A stretch of DNA of 64,000 bases from Opeltia flavorubescens. Its lineage: Eukaryota > Ascomycota > Lecanoromycetes > Teloschistales > Teloschistaceae. Position numbers and translations under genes: made by a program. This document shows, in pieces, positions 19,532 to 30,562 of the stretch. The notes beneath the pieces were generated by a model. The model was given only the letters and a program-made list of their open reading frames with translations. It was not told the origin of the DNA and searched no databases. Numbering within the stretch: the first letter of the stretch is position 1; the number at the start of each line of letters is the position of its first letter. The DNA lies in the NCBI GenBank assembly GCA_000442125.1, contig KE546981.1, positions 310,001-374,000 of the forward strand, given 5' to 3'.

Positions 19532-22467
19532 ATGGGGAACTCGGACTCGAAGCTTGTTTTCAAACAAGGTATCTTCAAACTTTCCGAAGCAAAGCCTATT
19601 CCAAAAGATGACACTTACTGGACCGGGGTATGAGTTCTTTGGATGTGCTCTCTCATGATCAGTGCTAATCATCAGCAGTTTTGGAAACTGCCAGAATCCG
19701 CCGAAGATGTATTCAGCCTCTTTTCTCCCGCGGATATCCGCCGAGCCAGGGACAATTCTCTACACAACATCGAAACCTTACTGGCCTCACTCATCTCTCG
19801 CCTTATCGCCCTCAGCCGTCTACCAGCTTTTCCAGACCCGGAGTTGGCACCCGCAAAAGAAGCTTTGAACTGCGTTAGGATCATTACCCGCATATTGCCC
19901 TTCATCTACGAATCGGATCAGCTGGAATCTTGGGAGGACAAGTTCTTTTGGCAACGGAGGAGACGGAAACTGGACAATGGAACCAAAAATAAGCCGGAAG
20001 TCCTCTTCGATGGCTCAAACTCCGATAGGATCGAGCAGGAAGAGAAAGTGGAGGAAGAAACCTATGAATACATAAAACCATTAGGGGAAGAACTTATTGA
20101 TCATCTCATCGATCTTCTTTTCTATATCAATTTCACGATACCGCGGGCGGACAATGCGAAGAAGAAGGTAACATACGCCATATGGCAGACTGGAGTTGGC
20201 TGTAATAGAGCAATGCAAGCGAGTAAAGAGATGGAGAGTAATAGGTCCGAGATCCTCAGATTGCTTCTGACTATGTCAAGTAAATCATTGTATATGCCTG
20301 CGCGTATGTTCGAGGATAACCTGAGGCTCTTCCAAGCTGATCGCATCCAGACACTGTCTCAATCAAGGGCGTGAAAGCCCTCACGTATATCACGACTTGC
20401 CCAGATAAGCAAATTGTTCTCTCACTGCTCTGCTCTCAGCTCAACACCGTAAGTGTTCGTCAGAGATTGGTCGACAGCCTGCTGAAATGGTCAGACTCTA
20501 CAATACAATCCATCATGGCGGGTGCCCTACGATCATGTAGTATACAGAGATCCAAAACAACTGCACGTTTCGTATTGCTTGCAATTCTTGCTTGTTTTGC
20601 TGCTCTATCCGATTCCAGAAGATGGTAGAGAGTCTGCTCCAAAGAACTTCTTTCGTCACTTTTTGGGTAGGTTGCATCGACCGCAGGATTTTGATTTCCT
20701 AGTTGATGGGATGCTGAGGACACTCAATCAACCCGTAAGTGTGCGTTCAACGACTTCAAGGAGTGATTAAATAACTAGCCTAGCTTCAAGCCACTTCATC
20801 ATACTTACCCGGCAGCCAGAAGTCGGTGAAGTGGGCCCCTGAAATGCTGATGCTCTTTTGGGAAGCATTGCAATGCAATAAAAGGTTCCGCTCTTCTGTT
20901 ATCGGGACTGATCGAGGAACTGAATTTGTCGTACTGGTTCTCTATCACGCCCTCGAGCATAAGTCGGATCCAGCAAAGCCGGGCGTTGTTCGAATGTGTG
21001 TGTTCATATTGCAGACACTCAGTACCGAACCCGAGTTTGGAAAGAGCTTGAATCGAAAATTTGTAGGTCAGGAGACTTTGCCTCTTAGTGTCCGGATACC
21101 GGATTTTACCGGCACATACGCTGACTACCTTCTTACTGTAAGTTGCGCCGTCTTTTCAAAGATCGTTGTTAATCACATACAGTCAATACACGCATTGATA
21201 ACCACCACTAAAGGCAAACTTGATGCCATATATCCAGCGTTGCTCGCCACCATCAACAATGTTGCCCCCTACCTGCAAAATCTTGATGAAATGACAAGTA
21301 CAAAGATTATTCAGCTGTTCGCCTCGATGTCAGCTCCTTCTTTTCTCCTTGCAAACGATACAAATCACGCCTTGCTACTGTCATTACTGGAGGCAATGAA
21401 CGCTATCATCGAGAATCAATATTCAAGTAGGTTTCGCAGATCCAACCAAAAATCAAGTAAGCTGACGGTTTGAAAGATAATAGCGTTTTCGTCCGTGTTA
21501 TTTGCCGTGCACGAAAAAGATTCGAAGCCTTGCGATCTTTTACCTTGGAAAGCGGACAACAAGAGATTGAACGACACAACCAACGAAGAAAAGCGTCTGC
21601 AGAAGGCGTTGATGAGCTCAGAAGCCCGTCCAGATCTTTGCGGAATGGATCATTTGACAATGTCAGAAGTCCACAGAGCACGAGGACACCGTCTCTCAGT
21701 AACGTACCTGAGGAAGATGGCACGTTTACGATTGGAGATGATGATGACTCCGAGGAAGACGAAAGGGAACCGACGGCGACTCCATCGCATTCATCCCCGT
21801 CCAATCAAGCATCGCAATCTCCGTCTAGGTCTTCGTCGATCGACGAACCACTGCCGACACAACTAAGAGGCATGTCGGAGAAGGCTCGGGGCAAAATGCC
21901 AGCCAACCAATCTGCCTTCTCTCGTCAAAGCAGCTCGACAAGTTTAAACAGCCATTTCTCAGCAGCCATTATGTCTCCGGCAATTGGGTTCAGCCCTTCG
22001 GCACAATGGGCAGGTGCTTATCTCCAATCCCAGGTGAAACTGCTGACAAGGTCCAGATCGACTCCTGGCTACCCACACTACCCTTACATACCATCTTGAC
22101 CCTCCTAGCATCAACTCCTCCCGGCTCAATCAATGAACCACCAGACGAACTCCCACCCCAAATCGATCCCTCCCCTCCCAGAGTGCATCTCTTCTCCTGG
22201 ACACCGCTAGCTCTTGGCTGGTACGAGTCCTTGCTCTGGGGCTTCATCTTCGCATCCGAAATGGTGGTTCAGAAAGGCACAGTGGGCGTATGGAACGGGA
22301 CTAATATCCGCTTGTTTCGCGTGGAGCAGACAGTCGCGAGTGGGCCGAGCTTGATGAAGCCGATGGGGGCGGTGGATGCGGTTGGGAGTAATCTCGTTCA
22401 GAGGATTGGAAGGATGGGTGTTAGGAGTGATAGATTACCTTCGGGAGGGAGTGTGAGGGATGTTTAG
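19532..22467 (+). CDS. HID1: HID1-family Golgi/vesicle sorting protein
   Basis: Eight exons: 19532-19627, 19679-20303, 20351-20448, 20495-20734, 20784-21137, 21183-21426, 21477-22009 and 22051-22467. They total 2607 bases (868 residues) in one frame. The start MGNSDSKLVFKQGIF carries the N-myristoylation signal (Gly2) known for this family. Family blocks follow in order: DVFSLFSPADIRRARDNSL, VKALTYITTCPDKQIVLSLL, HFLGRLHRPQDFDFLVDGM, SVKWAPEMLMLFWEALQCNK and RKRFEALRSFTLESGQ. A long Ser/acidic insert (about 560-660) is disordered, then WLPTLPLHTIL and the C-terminal end. HID1 acts peripherally at the trans-Golgi in cargo sorting. The last intron appears to start with GC rather than GT. Confidence 0.9.
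22010..22050 (+). other. Probable GC-AG intron in HID1
   Basis: Joining CAATGG (ends 22009) to GTCCAG (from 22051) restores the family reading SAQW-VQIDSWLPTLPL. The intron would be 41 bases, starting GCAGGT, with branch-like CTGAC and ending ACAAG. The nearby GT donor at 22014 does not keep the frame with any AG at a workable distance. Confidence 0.6.
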
Positions 22468-23518
22468 ATAAGGCGATTTTATATGTGCCAATGTAAAAAC
22501 GTCATTTGTTATGTCCGAGGTCCATCGGCGTGTGTCATCCGCTTCTGGCGCTCTCTGCGGGACTGAATGTGAGATCCTTCCCACCGAATGTGACTGTGCC
22601 CGTCATTTGAATTTCCAATGTAATGCAAACCATGACGCTTGGTTGATGATAGTCGAGATAGTCAGGAGACTAGAGGAGTTGCATGTGCATCTTGAGAGTG
22701 TGTTATATTGTAAAGGATAGGATTTGGTGGTTGACTAATCACAGGAGTCTTCTCTGCCTGGTAGAGCTAGCCGTAGTCACCAACCATTCCAATTCAAGAC
22801 AGCCACGGAGCTGAGGATTCCAAGCAATAATCTCGAGTGCATAGGATATCGATATATCGATTTATATTTCCCGGGAAGTTTTGTAGCCGCGAGCCATATA
22901 ATACGATGGCTCTTCATCGTATTTTGCGTGGTATAGATATTGAATTGATTCAGCAAGTAAGGTATTTCAAGTCTAGAGATTTTATTCAAGAATTTTGAAA
23001 GAGATATACTATAGTAATAAGGATTGATTTTACGAGATTAAATGAATTGATAATTTGAAAGCTTATGGAAATATATACGAGTCGAATACCTTTGGGAGTT
23101 TTTTATCATTCGTTATCTTATTAATGAGTCTGTCTATCATTTGGAGTACTGTCACGGGATCGGGGTATGAAAACGGGTTTGGAAATTAATAGCTATAAAG
23201 CTTAAGGAAATATTTACGCGTTGAACACCATTGGGAGTACTATCTATAATTTATTACCTTATCAATGAATCGGTCCATCTTGACCTTGTAACCCTGCAAA
23301 CTCGAGTGACATCTATATAACCGCAAACGCCGTGATCATGCTGCCATATACCATAACTTCGTGACTTCGTAACCGCAAAATCGAAACATCGATGTAGAAC
23401 GTGAATACGCTTGCCGGTAAAAGTATAAGACATCGGGTATATAAGACAACTACTTAGGGAAACCCCAGGGGTTTCTCTCGATGCCATTTTAATCTTGTCA
23501 AAAGGGAAAATTTTGATG
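22468..23518. other. AT-rich intergenic with a diverged tandem repeat
   Basis: Lies between the 3' ends of HID1 and the retropepsin-like gene. The right half (22790-23290) is AT rich and holds two related units of about 100 bases, described separately. No gene seen. Confidence 0.5.
23045..23280. repeat. Diverged direct repeat, two units, period about 139
   Basis: Unit one (about 23045-23140) and unit two (about 23183-23280) share the order AATT..TAAAGCTTA-GGAAATAT-TACG-GT-GAA-ACC-TTGGGAGT, then a run like TATC-TATTA..CTTAT-AATGA-TC-GTC-ATC. They are roughly three quarters identical by eye. Confidence 0.6.
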
Positions 23519-25369
23519 TTAGCATCGCTGCTGACGACTTGGAGCCGTAGGTATACTAGGGACTGAGCAGGCATTAGGTGATCCAACAGACGCAGGCTGA
23601 GGGTTTTGTTGTCGCAGGGTGTGATTCTCTCGCCGTTGAGCTTCTAGTGCCCTTTCGACCTCGGATGCTGTCTCGCCGAATGAGTATTGGTAATCCCATG
23701 CTTCTTGACGTTTGATTTCTTCCATTTGGCGCTCTATTTCGCTTTGCGGATCGTTCACTAAACAAGGTAAGTACGCCTGTGGAACAAATTTTGATGGGGT
23801 GATTCCGTCATACCTTTCGTGTTTCCTCTATTCTTGTAATTATCCTTGAGGCTCAATGATCTTCTAAAGTGGTCGTATTTTCTTTGCCATCGGTTCACAA
23901 AATCGAATGGTGCGAGCTGGTGTGCGCCTTTTTCAGATTCGATGATAGTAATTGAGGATAAGTGGTCCTTGAAGACGTTATGATCGTATAGAAGAGGTTC
24001 CCCCAAAATTACGTCAGCGCAGCAATTCTCGAGAACTTCGAAGGTAGTCGCTATACGATGACCTGATGAAAATTTCCAGTACGTTTCAACCTGACCAACG
24101 GTCCGTTGATGGCTGCCATCCGCAAATTTGAGGAGTTGCTGGCGACTAGGCCCTCTTCGAATACGGAAATTGTGTTCGGTAGCAAATCTAATTGTCTATA
24201 TCAGCATGACATAGGGAATCAAAGGCCCCACGAAGAAGAACGGCAAGTCCTGTTATAGACATAACAGCACATATGATTGATAGCCCATACCTGAAATCCA
24301 TGATGTTACTTTCAGCGCCTGTGTCAAGCACAGCAGAGACATCAAAAGCTGCCCTACGCCCATTCCCACCAATACGACCGAGAAGCCGCTGGGAGTCATC
24401 ACCGAGAAAGTTCATATGCAATACATTCGCCTTTGGGAATGGACATTCGACTAAGCGAGATCGGTGGGTCGTTAAAGTTTGCGTAGCAGTCAAGAAATGG
24501 CTGCCTAGGATAAGAGAGTAGCTGCAAGAGGGAAGTACATGACACAAGATTCTGGTGACATCTCTAGGGCTTTCGGAAAACGCCCAATCAAGACTAACGG
24601 TACCTAGTTTGAAGATTTCAGCTAGAAACAAACTTGATACCACTTGAGTAAGGTGGCTTGATTTACCAAGTGACTTGATCCGTTTCGAATTGCCTAGGCA
24701 GAATTTGGCAGCTGAACCTTTGATCTCAAGGTTCATCTGCTGCGCAAACGACTCCGATACGACGTTATAAAGAGACCCTGTATCAGGGAGTGCTGAGACT
24801 TGTGCCCCATTAACCAATCCCGGTAAGCCACGCTTATACTTTGAATCTACGTTGGCCGCTCTATCAAAGGGACCTAGGGGTCCGTAAAGATCAGAACACC
24901 GTTCCAATTTCTTGATAAGTTTTTCCATTGTCATTCTAGGTCTTAATTGTCGCAATTCATCGAGCATGGTTTCCAGCCATTTTATTCCCTTTTTGATCTC
25001 CTTTGGCGAAGATATGCGACGTCCTAGTTGTCGCAATTTATCGAGTATAATTTCCAGCCACTTTAAATTTTTTAGGATCACCTCTGGCGAATACGATTCA
25101 AGATCCCGTCGGAATTTACCGAGTATGGTTTCCAGCCGCTTTGATTTTTTTAGGATNNNNNNNNNNNNNNNNNNNNNNNNNNNNNNNNNNNNNNNNNNNN
25201 NNNNNNNNNNNNNNNNNNNNNCGAGTATGGTTTCCAGCCGCTTTGATTTTTTTAGGATCACCTCTGCCGAATACGATTCATGATCCCGTTGGAGTTTCTC
25301 GAGCATGGTGTCTATGTCTCTTTCGAGGTCTTCAAATGAACGCATTATCAATTTGACGGTAGAAGACAT
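23519..25369 (-). CDS. Retropepsin-like domain protein with 26-residue coiled-coil repeats
   Basis: The main exon starts at 25369 (MSSTVKLIMRSFEDLERDID) and begins with tandem 26-27 residue helical repeats (ETILxKxRRDxESYSxEVILKKxKxL), interrupted by an assembly gap. It then has two segments resembling retropepsin folds: ALPDTGSLYNVVSESFA and AVLDTGAESNIMDF, each with the DTG active-site triad, and later DVILGEPLLYDHNVF. A charged helical tail (IERQMEEIKRQEAWDYQYSF) ends at 23519. The downstream part is reached through introns of ordinary fungal size. No reverse transcriptase, integrase or terminal repeats flank it, so it is more likely a host gene that contains (or captured) retropepsin-like domains than an element. 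It looks whole apart from the gap. Function unknown; protein processing or a repeat-mediated scaffold is inference only. Confidence 0.65.
24961..25330 (-). repeat. 78-81 base tandem repeat coding 26-27 residue units
   Basis: Unit starts (CGAGxATGG on the plus strand) are at 24961, 25042, 25120, 25222 and 25300. Spacings are 81, 78, 102 (across the gap) and 78. The units on each side of the gap are nearly identical over their first 37 bases. Confidence 0.85.
25157..25221. other. Assembly gap (65 unknown bases)
   Basis: A run of 65 N inside the tandem repeat. The distance it spans is 102 bases, not a multiple of the 78-base unit, so the gap length is probably arbitrary and the true copy number unknown. 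Confidence 0.95.
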
Positions 25370-25861
25370 GCTGTTGAGATAGCCTTATTCGTGCTCGGTT
25401 TGAAAGATAATACCCAGTGTAAATGCTTACAAGCCGCTAAGATTGTACGCCTAAGGCTGGCAGGGCGCGGGTTGCCTGTTGTATTCATATAGTCATGTTT
25501 TCCAGGATGAGATCTCAGTGGAGGATCTGGTTGAAGATGGATAACTTATAGATGTAGGCAAGTTGTAATGTCAGTAACAGAGCTGATACCTTGGAGTGCT
25601 AACCGAATTTGCCAAATCTGGCTTCAGGTTCTGATTGCAAAACCTCGGCTGCTTGGCACGCTTACCCCAAGTCAATTGTACATAACAATCATTAATTTAT
25701 TATGCATCCAATATTCGGCAGACCGCCTTTCAGTGTTCAAATACACACTATTGTATCGTCTATACCAATTGATTCCTGCTATCATCAATATTCCTAAACT
25801 CATATACATAGTAAGAGTTTTTTAATCAACGAATGTTCTCCTTAATCGTATATCAAATTGT
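25370..25861. other. Divergent intergenic between retropepsin-like and DUF6594 genes
   Basis: Five hundred bases between two start codons pointing apart. AT rich near 25670-25850. No gene or clear promoter element seen. Confidence 0.5.
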
Positions 25862-26965
25862 ATGGCACAAAGTCCTGAACATATAGATATCGAGCTGGCT
25901 CAACCTCAAAACTCCCAGACCTGGTCATCGTCATCTCGGCTTCAAGGGTACCCGACATTCGCAGACTTTATAGCTGCCGATGCCGATGCTGCCATTTATC
26001 GTAGGTTTGAGAGTTTGAGTGCTCGGAACCTGCTTTATTTACAGAGCGAGTTGCATGAATTAGAGGCCGAACTCAACGAACTAGATGCCATCGATGTCAA
26101 GGAAAGGAAATTGCGCAATCAAGAAGCCGAAAAGATAGCTAGATTTTGGTTACATTACTCTAAGGACGACAATGAGAGAGCGACGAGGCACCGAGAGTTG
26201 CAAGGGAAGATCAGAGCCAAGCTCAAACAATACCGTAGGTATCGTGCAAAGGTGAGACCGTGTCTTCCCACTCTGATTGGGCAGTAGATGAGGCACTGGT
26301 ACTGGAAAGCCAAGTTCTCCGACTCAGTACCCCTACGCCTAGAGTTCTTCAAGCTTTCCAGAGATGGTTTTGGTCCAGCGCAAGTCCTGTGCTATGGGGC
26401 CGAGATAGAGACCTCTTCACCAATGAAGGAGATCTAGTAGCTCTAGCACCTGTCGAGACAGATCGCTTAAATATCTTCCTGCAGAACTATTTTGGGTGGT
26501 TCTTGAAGGTACGTACGCAGCAAAATTCAATTAATATGGCAATGTCCGGTCTTTTCGCTATCATTTCCTTAATTGCTGAACAATCGTGTCAAACAGGAGA
26601 AACGCAAGAAAGTTACAGGACTTGAAGATGACGATCTCTTCTACTTTCCAGCGCGGCGCATCCAACGAGCTGGCGCCGTAATCTCAATTTTCCTGAGTGC
26701 CATACTGCTGATCGGAGCGATTTTATGTCTAGAAGCAGCTGCCCGTGATGATTCAACCCTCCGGGTTGGCTTAATTGTGCTCTTTACTTGCCTTTTTGCT
26801 GCCGTGGTTGGACTGCTAACAAATGCGCGGAGAGCTGAGATCTTCGCTTCGACTGCAGCGTAAGTACCATTCTGATGCCCTTCCCTTGACACGTCAAATT
26901 ACTCTAACTCCGACGTCGACAGCTATGCAGCCGTCCTCTGTGTGTTCGTGAACAAGAACCCTTGA
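25862..26965 (+). CDS. DUF6594-domain membrane protein
   Basis: Four exons: 25862-26234, 26285-26508, 26597-26859 and 26923-26965, 903 bases in total, 300 residues, with all junctions GT-AG and in frame. The protein has the family layout: GYPTFADFIAADADAAIYRR, then RFESLSARNLLYLQSELHEL with a long coiled coil, a middle helix (LVLESQVLRLSTPTPRVLQA), the motif GDLVALAPVETDRLN, and C-terminal membrane spans (AGAVISIFLSAILLIGAILC, LIVLFTCLFAAVVGLLTNAR, YAAVLCVFV). Families of this type are expanded in ascomycetes and have no known function. The long helix and terminal spans suggest a membrane-anchored cytoplasmic protein. Confidence 0.85.
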
Positions 26966-28185
26966 ATCAAGAGAAGCATGGGTGCTGCATCGAGAAGACA
27001 TAATACGACGCTTTGATGCTAACAAGCCATTCCAATCCCCTCACGATACAACGACGAGCTTCAACGTGCCATCCAAGAAGAGACAGAGCATGAACTCTCG
27101 CTCGCTCTTTGCAGATGCACATGGAGTCTATACCGCAGCAATCTTGAGCGGCCCAGAAGCTCCATCTACTCACAAAAGGCAAAGATTGACACCCAACAGC
27201 AATAGACCCTAATCAGAGCCGTCCGATGGTCAACGACGAAAATCTTATTCCGATCAAAATTCTTGGCAACCCTTTCCATACAATCACACGCCGTAATCGA
27301 TACAACGATTCCACTATTACGTGAGAACAGTTTACTTGATTGAGCATATTCAGTCAACGATTTCATACTGCTTGTTTTCTATATCCTGTGACTGCTTGTC
27401 ATGGGTTGCACTTGGCATGAAGTTGATAGGGCCTGATCAATCAAGATATCTATATTGGACAGGACTGCACTCGGTCCCAATTCAAGCCTGGCAAGAGCAT
27501 CCACCATCCCCATTGAGCAGCTGAACCAGAGCATCTCAACACAACATCAACTCGTCGCGAAACTCGCAAGGTAGGACTCAAGATAGTAATAATTGACCAA
27601 ATATCTCAAGAGCGTCCGCTGACACATGCCTTTAGGTCTTACAAAAGTAGGCCGTTCGCATCAGCATCTATAAATCAAATGAATAAGTCTAATTTACTGT
27701 CTATATTTGGACGAACTCCTTTCCCTAACCAGTGTCTCTTTCATCCACGAGATTATACACATACTAGATATCTTCGAGGTGGTCGAGAGCTCGGGAAGAG
27801 ATTAGTATCTTAAATACGCTGTGCTGAATTCGGGGCCGAGGGTGGTAGGAAAGGGGTATCATAGGGCTGAAGCGCCAAGAAACAACTCCTTTCGGATATT
27901 TACCTATGAAGAAAAAGATCATGTCGGTATGAATTCTTCACTACACTCAATGGCCTACGTGTTCCAATGAAGTAGATTGCATAGATTCAGTTATAGTATG
28001 TAATGAACGTTCGGGATCATGTTCATATCGTAGATGAAAATGTTCATCTATGCGAGTCTCGGCGACCGGTCAACAACTTGTGTAAGCATGCTCCGAGATA
28101 GAAAAGGCACTGCAATATCTTAAACGAACTCAAACCCTCAATCCCCTCATCAATCCACTATCTCACCTCAAGCAAACCATCCAGT
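26966..28185. other. Intergenic, 1.2 kb
   Basis: No supported gene. A frame at 26982-27212 plus (RRFDANKPFQSPHDTTTSFN) is compositionally plausible but has no start in good context, no family and no introns. The rest is mixed AT-rich sequence and the promoter of the scytalone dehydratase gene. Confidence 0.45.
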
Positions 28186-28941
28186 ATGCATCTCGTACCC
28201 GCAGAAATCTCCTTCTCCGACTACCTCGGCCTCAACGCCGCCCTCTACGAATGGACCGAAAGCTACGACAGCAAAGACTGGGACCGCCTGCGCGCCTGCA
28301 TCGCCCCAACCATGCGTATCGACTACCGCTCCTTCCTGAACAAAATGTGGGAAGCCATGCCGGCGGAAGAATACGTCGCCATGGCCTCTTCGCCGGAAGT
28401 CCTCGGGGACTCCTTGCTCAAGACGCAGCATTTCATCGGTGCCTCGAAGTGGGAGAAGGTTTCGGATTCGGAGGTCATTGGATGGCATCAAATGCGCGTT
28501 CCCCATCAGCGGTACACGGATGAATCCAAGACCGAGATTGCTGTCAAGGGCCATGCCCATGGGACGAACCAACATTGGTACAAGAAGGTCGATGGAGCGT
28601 GGAAGTTTGCTGGTCTGGCACCGGAGATCAAATGGGGCGAGTTCGACTTCGACCGAGTATTTGCTCATGGTCGAGATACGTATGGTGAAGAGGAGCAAGT
28701 GCTAGAAGAGATGCGAGTGCTCGAAGGCGTTTCCGAGAAGACATTGCCCAACAGTCAGCCGGGGTCTGGGGAGCAGGAAGCACAATTGATTGCGCGCGCG
28801 TTGGATACAGAGCCTGTAAAGACCATGTCCGGTATTGGAAGCACGCTAGAAACAATGCCTGAACATGAGAAGACATCAATGATGGGAGAGACCGCTTATG
28901 GTTTTGAGAAGCCGGGACGGGACGGTGCGGTTGAGGCTTGA
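28186..28941 (+). CDS. Scytalone dehydratase-like protein with C-terminal extension
   Basis: Single exon, 251 residues. Residues 8-170 match scytalone dehydratase (NTF2-like fold), the enzyme that removes water from scytalone and vermelone in DHN-melanin synthesis: [54 protein letters not shown], and [15 protein letters not shown] then GEFDFDRVF. The pocket residues known from Magnaporthe correspond here to Tyr27, Asp28, Tyr47, His82, His107 and Asn128. The serine of the Magnaporthe pocket (Ser129) is Gly126 here. About 80 residues of charged, disordered sequence follow the usual C-terminus, which is longer than the standard enzyme. No polyketide synthase or hydroxynaphthalene reductase lies nearby, so the gene is not in a melanin cluster. 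Confidence 0.85.
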   Translation: MHLVPAEISFSDYLGLNAALYEWTESYDSKDWDRLRACIAPTMRIDYRSFLNKMWEAMPAEEYVAMASSPEVLGDSLLKTQHFIGASKWEKVSDSEVIGWHQMRVPHQRYTDESKTEIAVKGHAHGTNQHWYKKVDGAWKFAGLAPEIKWGEFDFDRVFAHGRDTYGEEEQVLEEMRVLEGVSEKTLPNSQPGSGEQEAQLIARALDTEPVKTMSGIGSTLETMPEHEKTSMMGETAYGFEKPGRDGAVEA

Positions 28942-29052
28942 CTTGATGGGATTGTTGATGAAAGTCCGTGGGAATCGATTGCCGAGCAGATGCATTAGAT
29001 AATGAATAACGACGTGGAGTAGAATATTTCCAACTCCCTATGTTATTCACTG

Positions 29053-30208
29053 CTATTGACTACCACTGCCTTTTTCGAACACGAAGAGTGCTTCATCTTT
29101 GCCTGCAAAAGATGGCAGCGGTATCTGCACGGTCTTGCGATATTCTGGCTTTTCCGTGGCCATGTACTCGTCGATGATCTTTGAGCCGAACGCGGTATAC
29201 CCATTCTGATTTTGAGTCCCTGCCACACAAATGGCATTGCCAGCATATGCAGCGAGTACCCTTGCTGTAAAGTCCGAGCCAACGATTGGATAGACGAGTA
29301 AAAGAAGAGTATCTCGAGCTCCCTTTTTCGCTTTCAGGTATTTTTCGCCCTCTTCAACAATGGTATCATTAATCCAAAGGGTTCGATATCGGCTCTGTAA
29401 ATTATCGACAGCATCGACCTGAACACCGAGACGACGCAGCATGTAGGTCCAGTATCCATTTCCACTGCCCAAATCGAGTACCTTTCTCCCCTTCGCAGTC
29501 TGCTTGACAATTTCAAGGGCTTCATAGCTGGGGGCAACGCAGCCAAAGTGATGCATCAAGACTGGAAGAATGTGGTGGCTCTGCTTCACAAGGACTGTAT
29601 CCGGTTTAGGCCCGACCCATTCGAGGTTCTGACAAGACCATACCCAGTAATCGTAGTACGGGTTCACGTGGGCTTTCTTCAGTTTCGGGATGGTGTAGCT
29701 TGAAGGCAGATCGCGTTTGGATTGGAGGTGGACAGCGACCGAAGCGCGGTGTGAGCCTTTCTTCGCATTTGCCGCCAAAGCAGTCAATGATTTCGTGGTT
29801 GAAGTGGTAGAAGCAAACACAGACGTGTAAGCATTAATATCAGCTAGTGGTGGGGACGGTAGCTAGGCCGGCATGAGATCCTAACTGATATAAGAGCCGT
29901 GTCCGACTGGGTTGGTAATCACTAACCTCTGAAGCTTGACCGGACTCGTCAGGATACCAATTATGGAGGCCATGATCTCCACCATGTTCGATTGCCTCTT
30001 GAACTTCCAACAAAGTAACGCTCGCGATGGCATGATAAACATAGTTGTCGGCTTGACCAAGGCTGAAGGCGGTTATGATAGATTGTCGCAGGTCATTACT
30101 ATGCGGAAGCAGCGAGCTTGAATCCTTTTCCCATGATTCGAATAACAAGTCGGGATCAAATCGAGACGAACCCGTGGTATGAGCACCGGGACCTTTGACG
30201 GGTGGCAT
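29053..30208 (-). CDS. SAM-dependent methyltransferase-like protein
   Basis: Two exons, 30208-29923 and 29843-29053, with a 79-base intron; 358 residues. The start is MPPVKGPGAHTTG. The first exon encodes an all-helical N-terminal domain (LLFESWEKDSSSLLPHSNDL, YHAIASVTLLEVQEAIEHGG). The second has SYTIPKLKKAHVNPYYDYWV, HHILPVLMHHFGC and then the glycine-rich loop VLDLGSGNGYWTYMLRRLGV (about 215-235) typical of a class I methyltransferase, with an acidic residue at the end of strand two (VQVDAVDN). The following PIVGSDFTARVLAAYAGNAI segment completes a Rossmann core. The substrate is unknown. It is conserved in filamentous ascomycetes as far as I recall. The donor of the intron (GTGATT) is a little weak. 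Confidence 0.75.
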
Positions 30209-30562
30209 GTTTTCATGTCTCGAGTACAACTATGATGCCTGCCTCAAGGTAGGAGGAGGGATCTAATGGAGGTTGCACTACCTTAAGCACTCACCACAGT
30301 CATACGTCATCGATCACTTCGGCGCACCACGATTAAAGTTTAGAGCAATCTTTGTCTTCGAAAATATTGTAGAGTTGAACGTCATATGTATGCTATGCAG
30401 ACAGTCAAGAAAAACATATTTACCAGCTTAGAGAGTGATCTAAAAAAATACAAGCACCACCTCTAAACAGCCATTCACAGCAACCATCTACCCCTTAATC
30501 CATATGTGCTTCGCTGTGTACTGAGTAAATACCGAAAAGGCCCTCGTATCTAAAAGTCTCCT
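30209..30562. other. Intergenic between methyltransferase-like gene and SPE2
   Basis: Contains the 5' flank of the methyltransferase-like gene and the 3' flank of SPE2, both minus strand. No other feature. Confidence 0.5.

Noticed and set aside
23045-23280. Terminal repeats of an LTR element
   Set aside because: The two units are only about 139 bases apart, short, AT rich, with no TG...CA ends or primer-binding site, so they are a local tandem duplication.
29053-30229. Two separate genes, 29053-29820 and 29840-30229
   Set aside because: The second open frame begins with GTG and the two parts join in frame through a 79-base intron into one methyltransferase-like protein.
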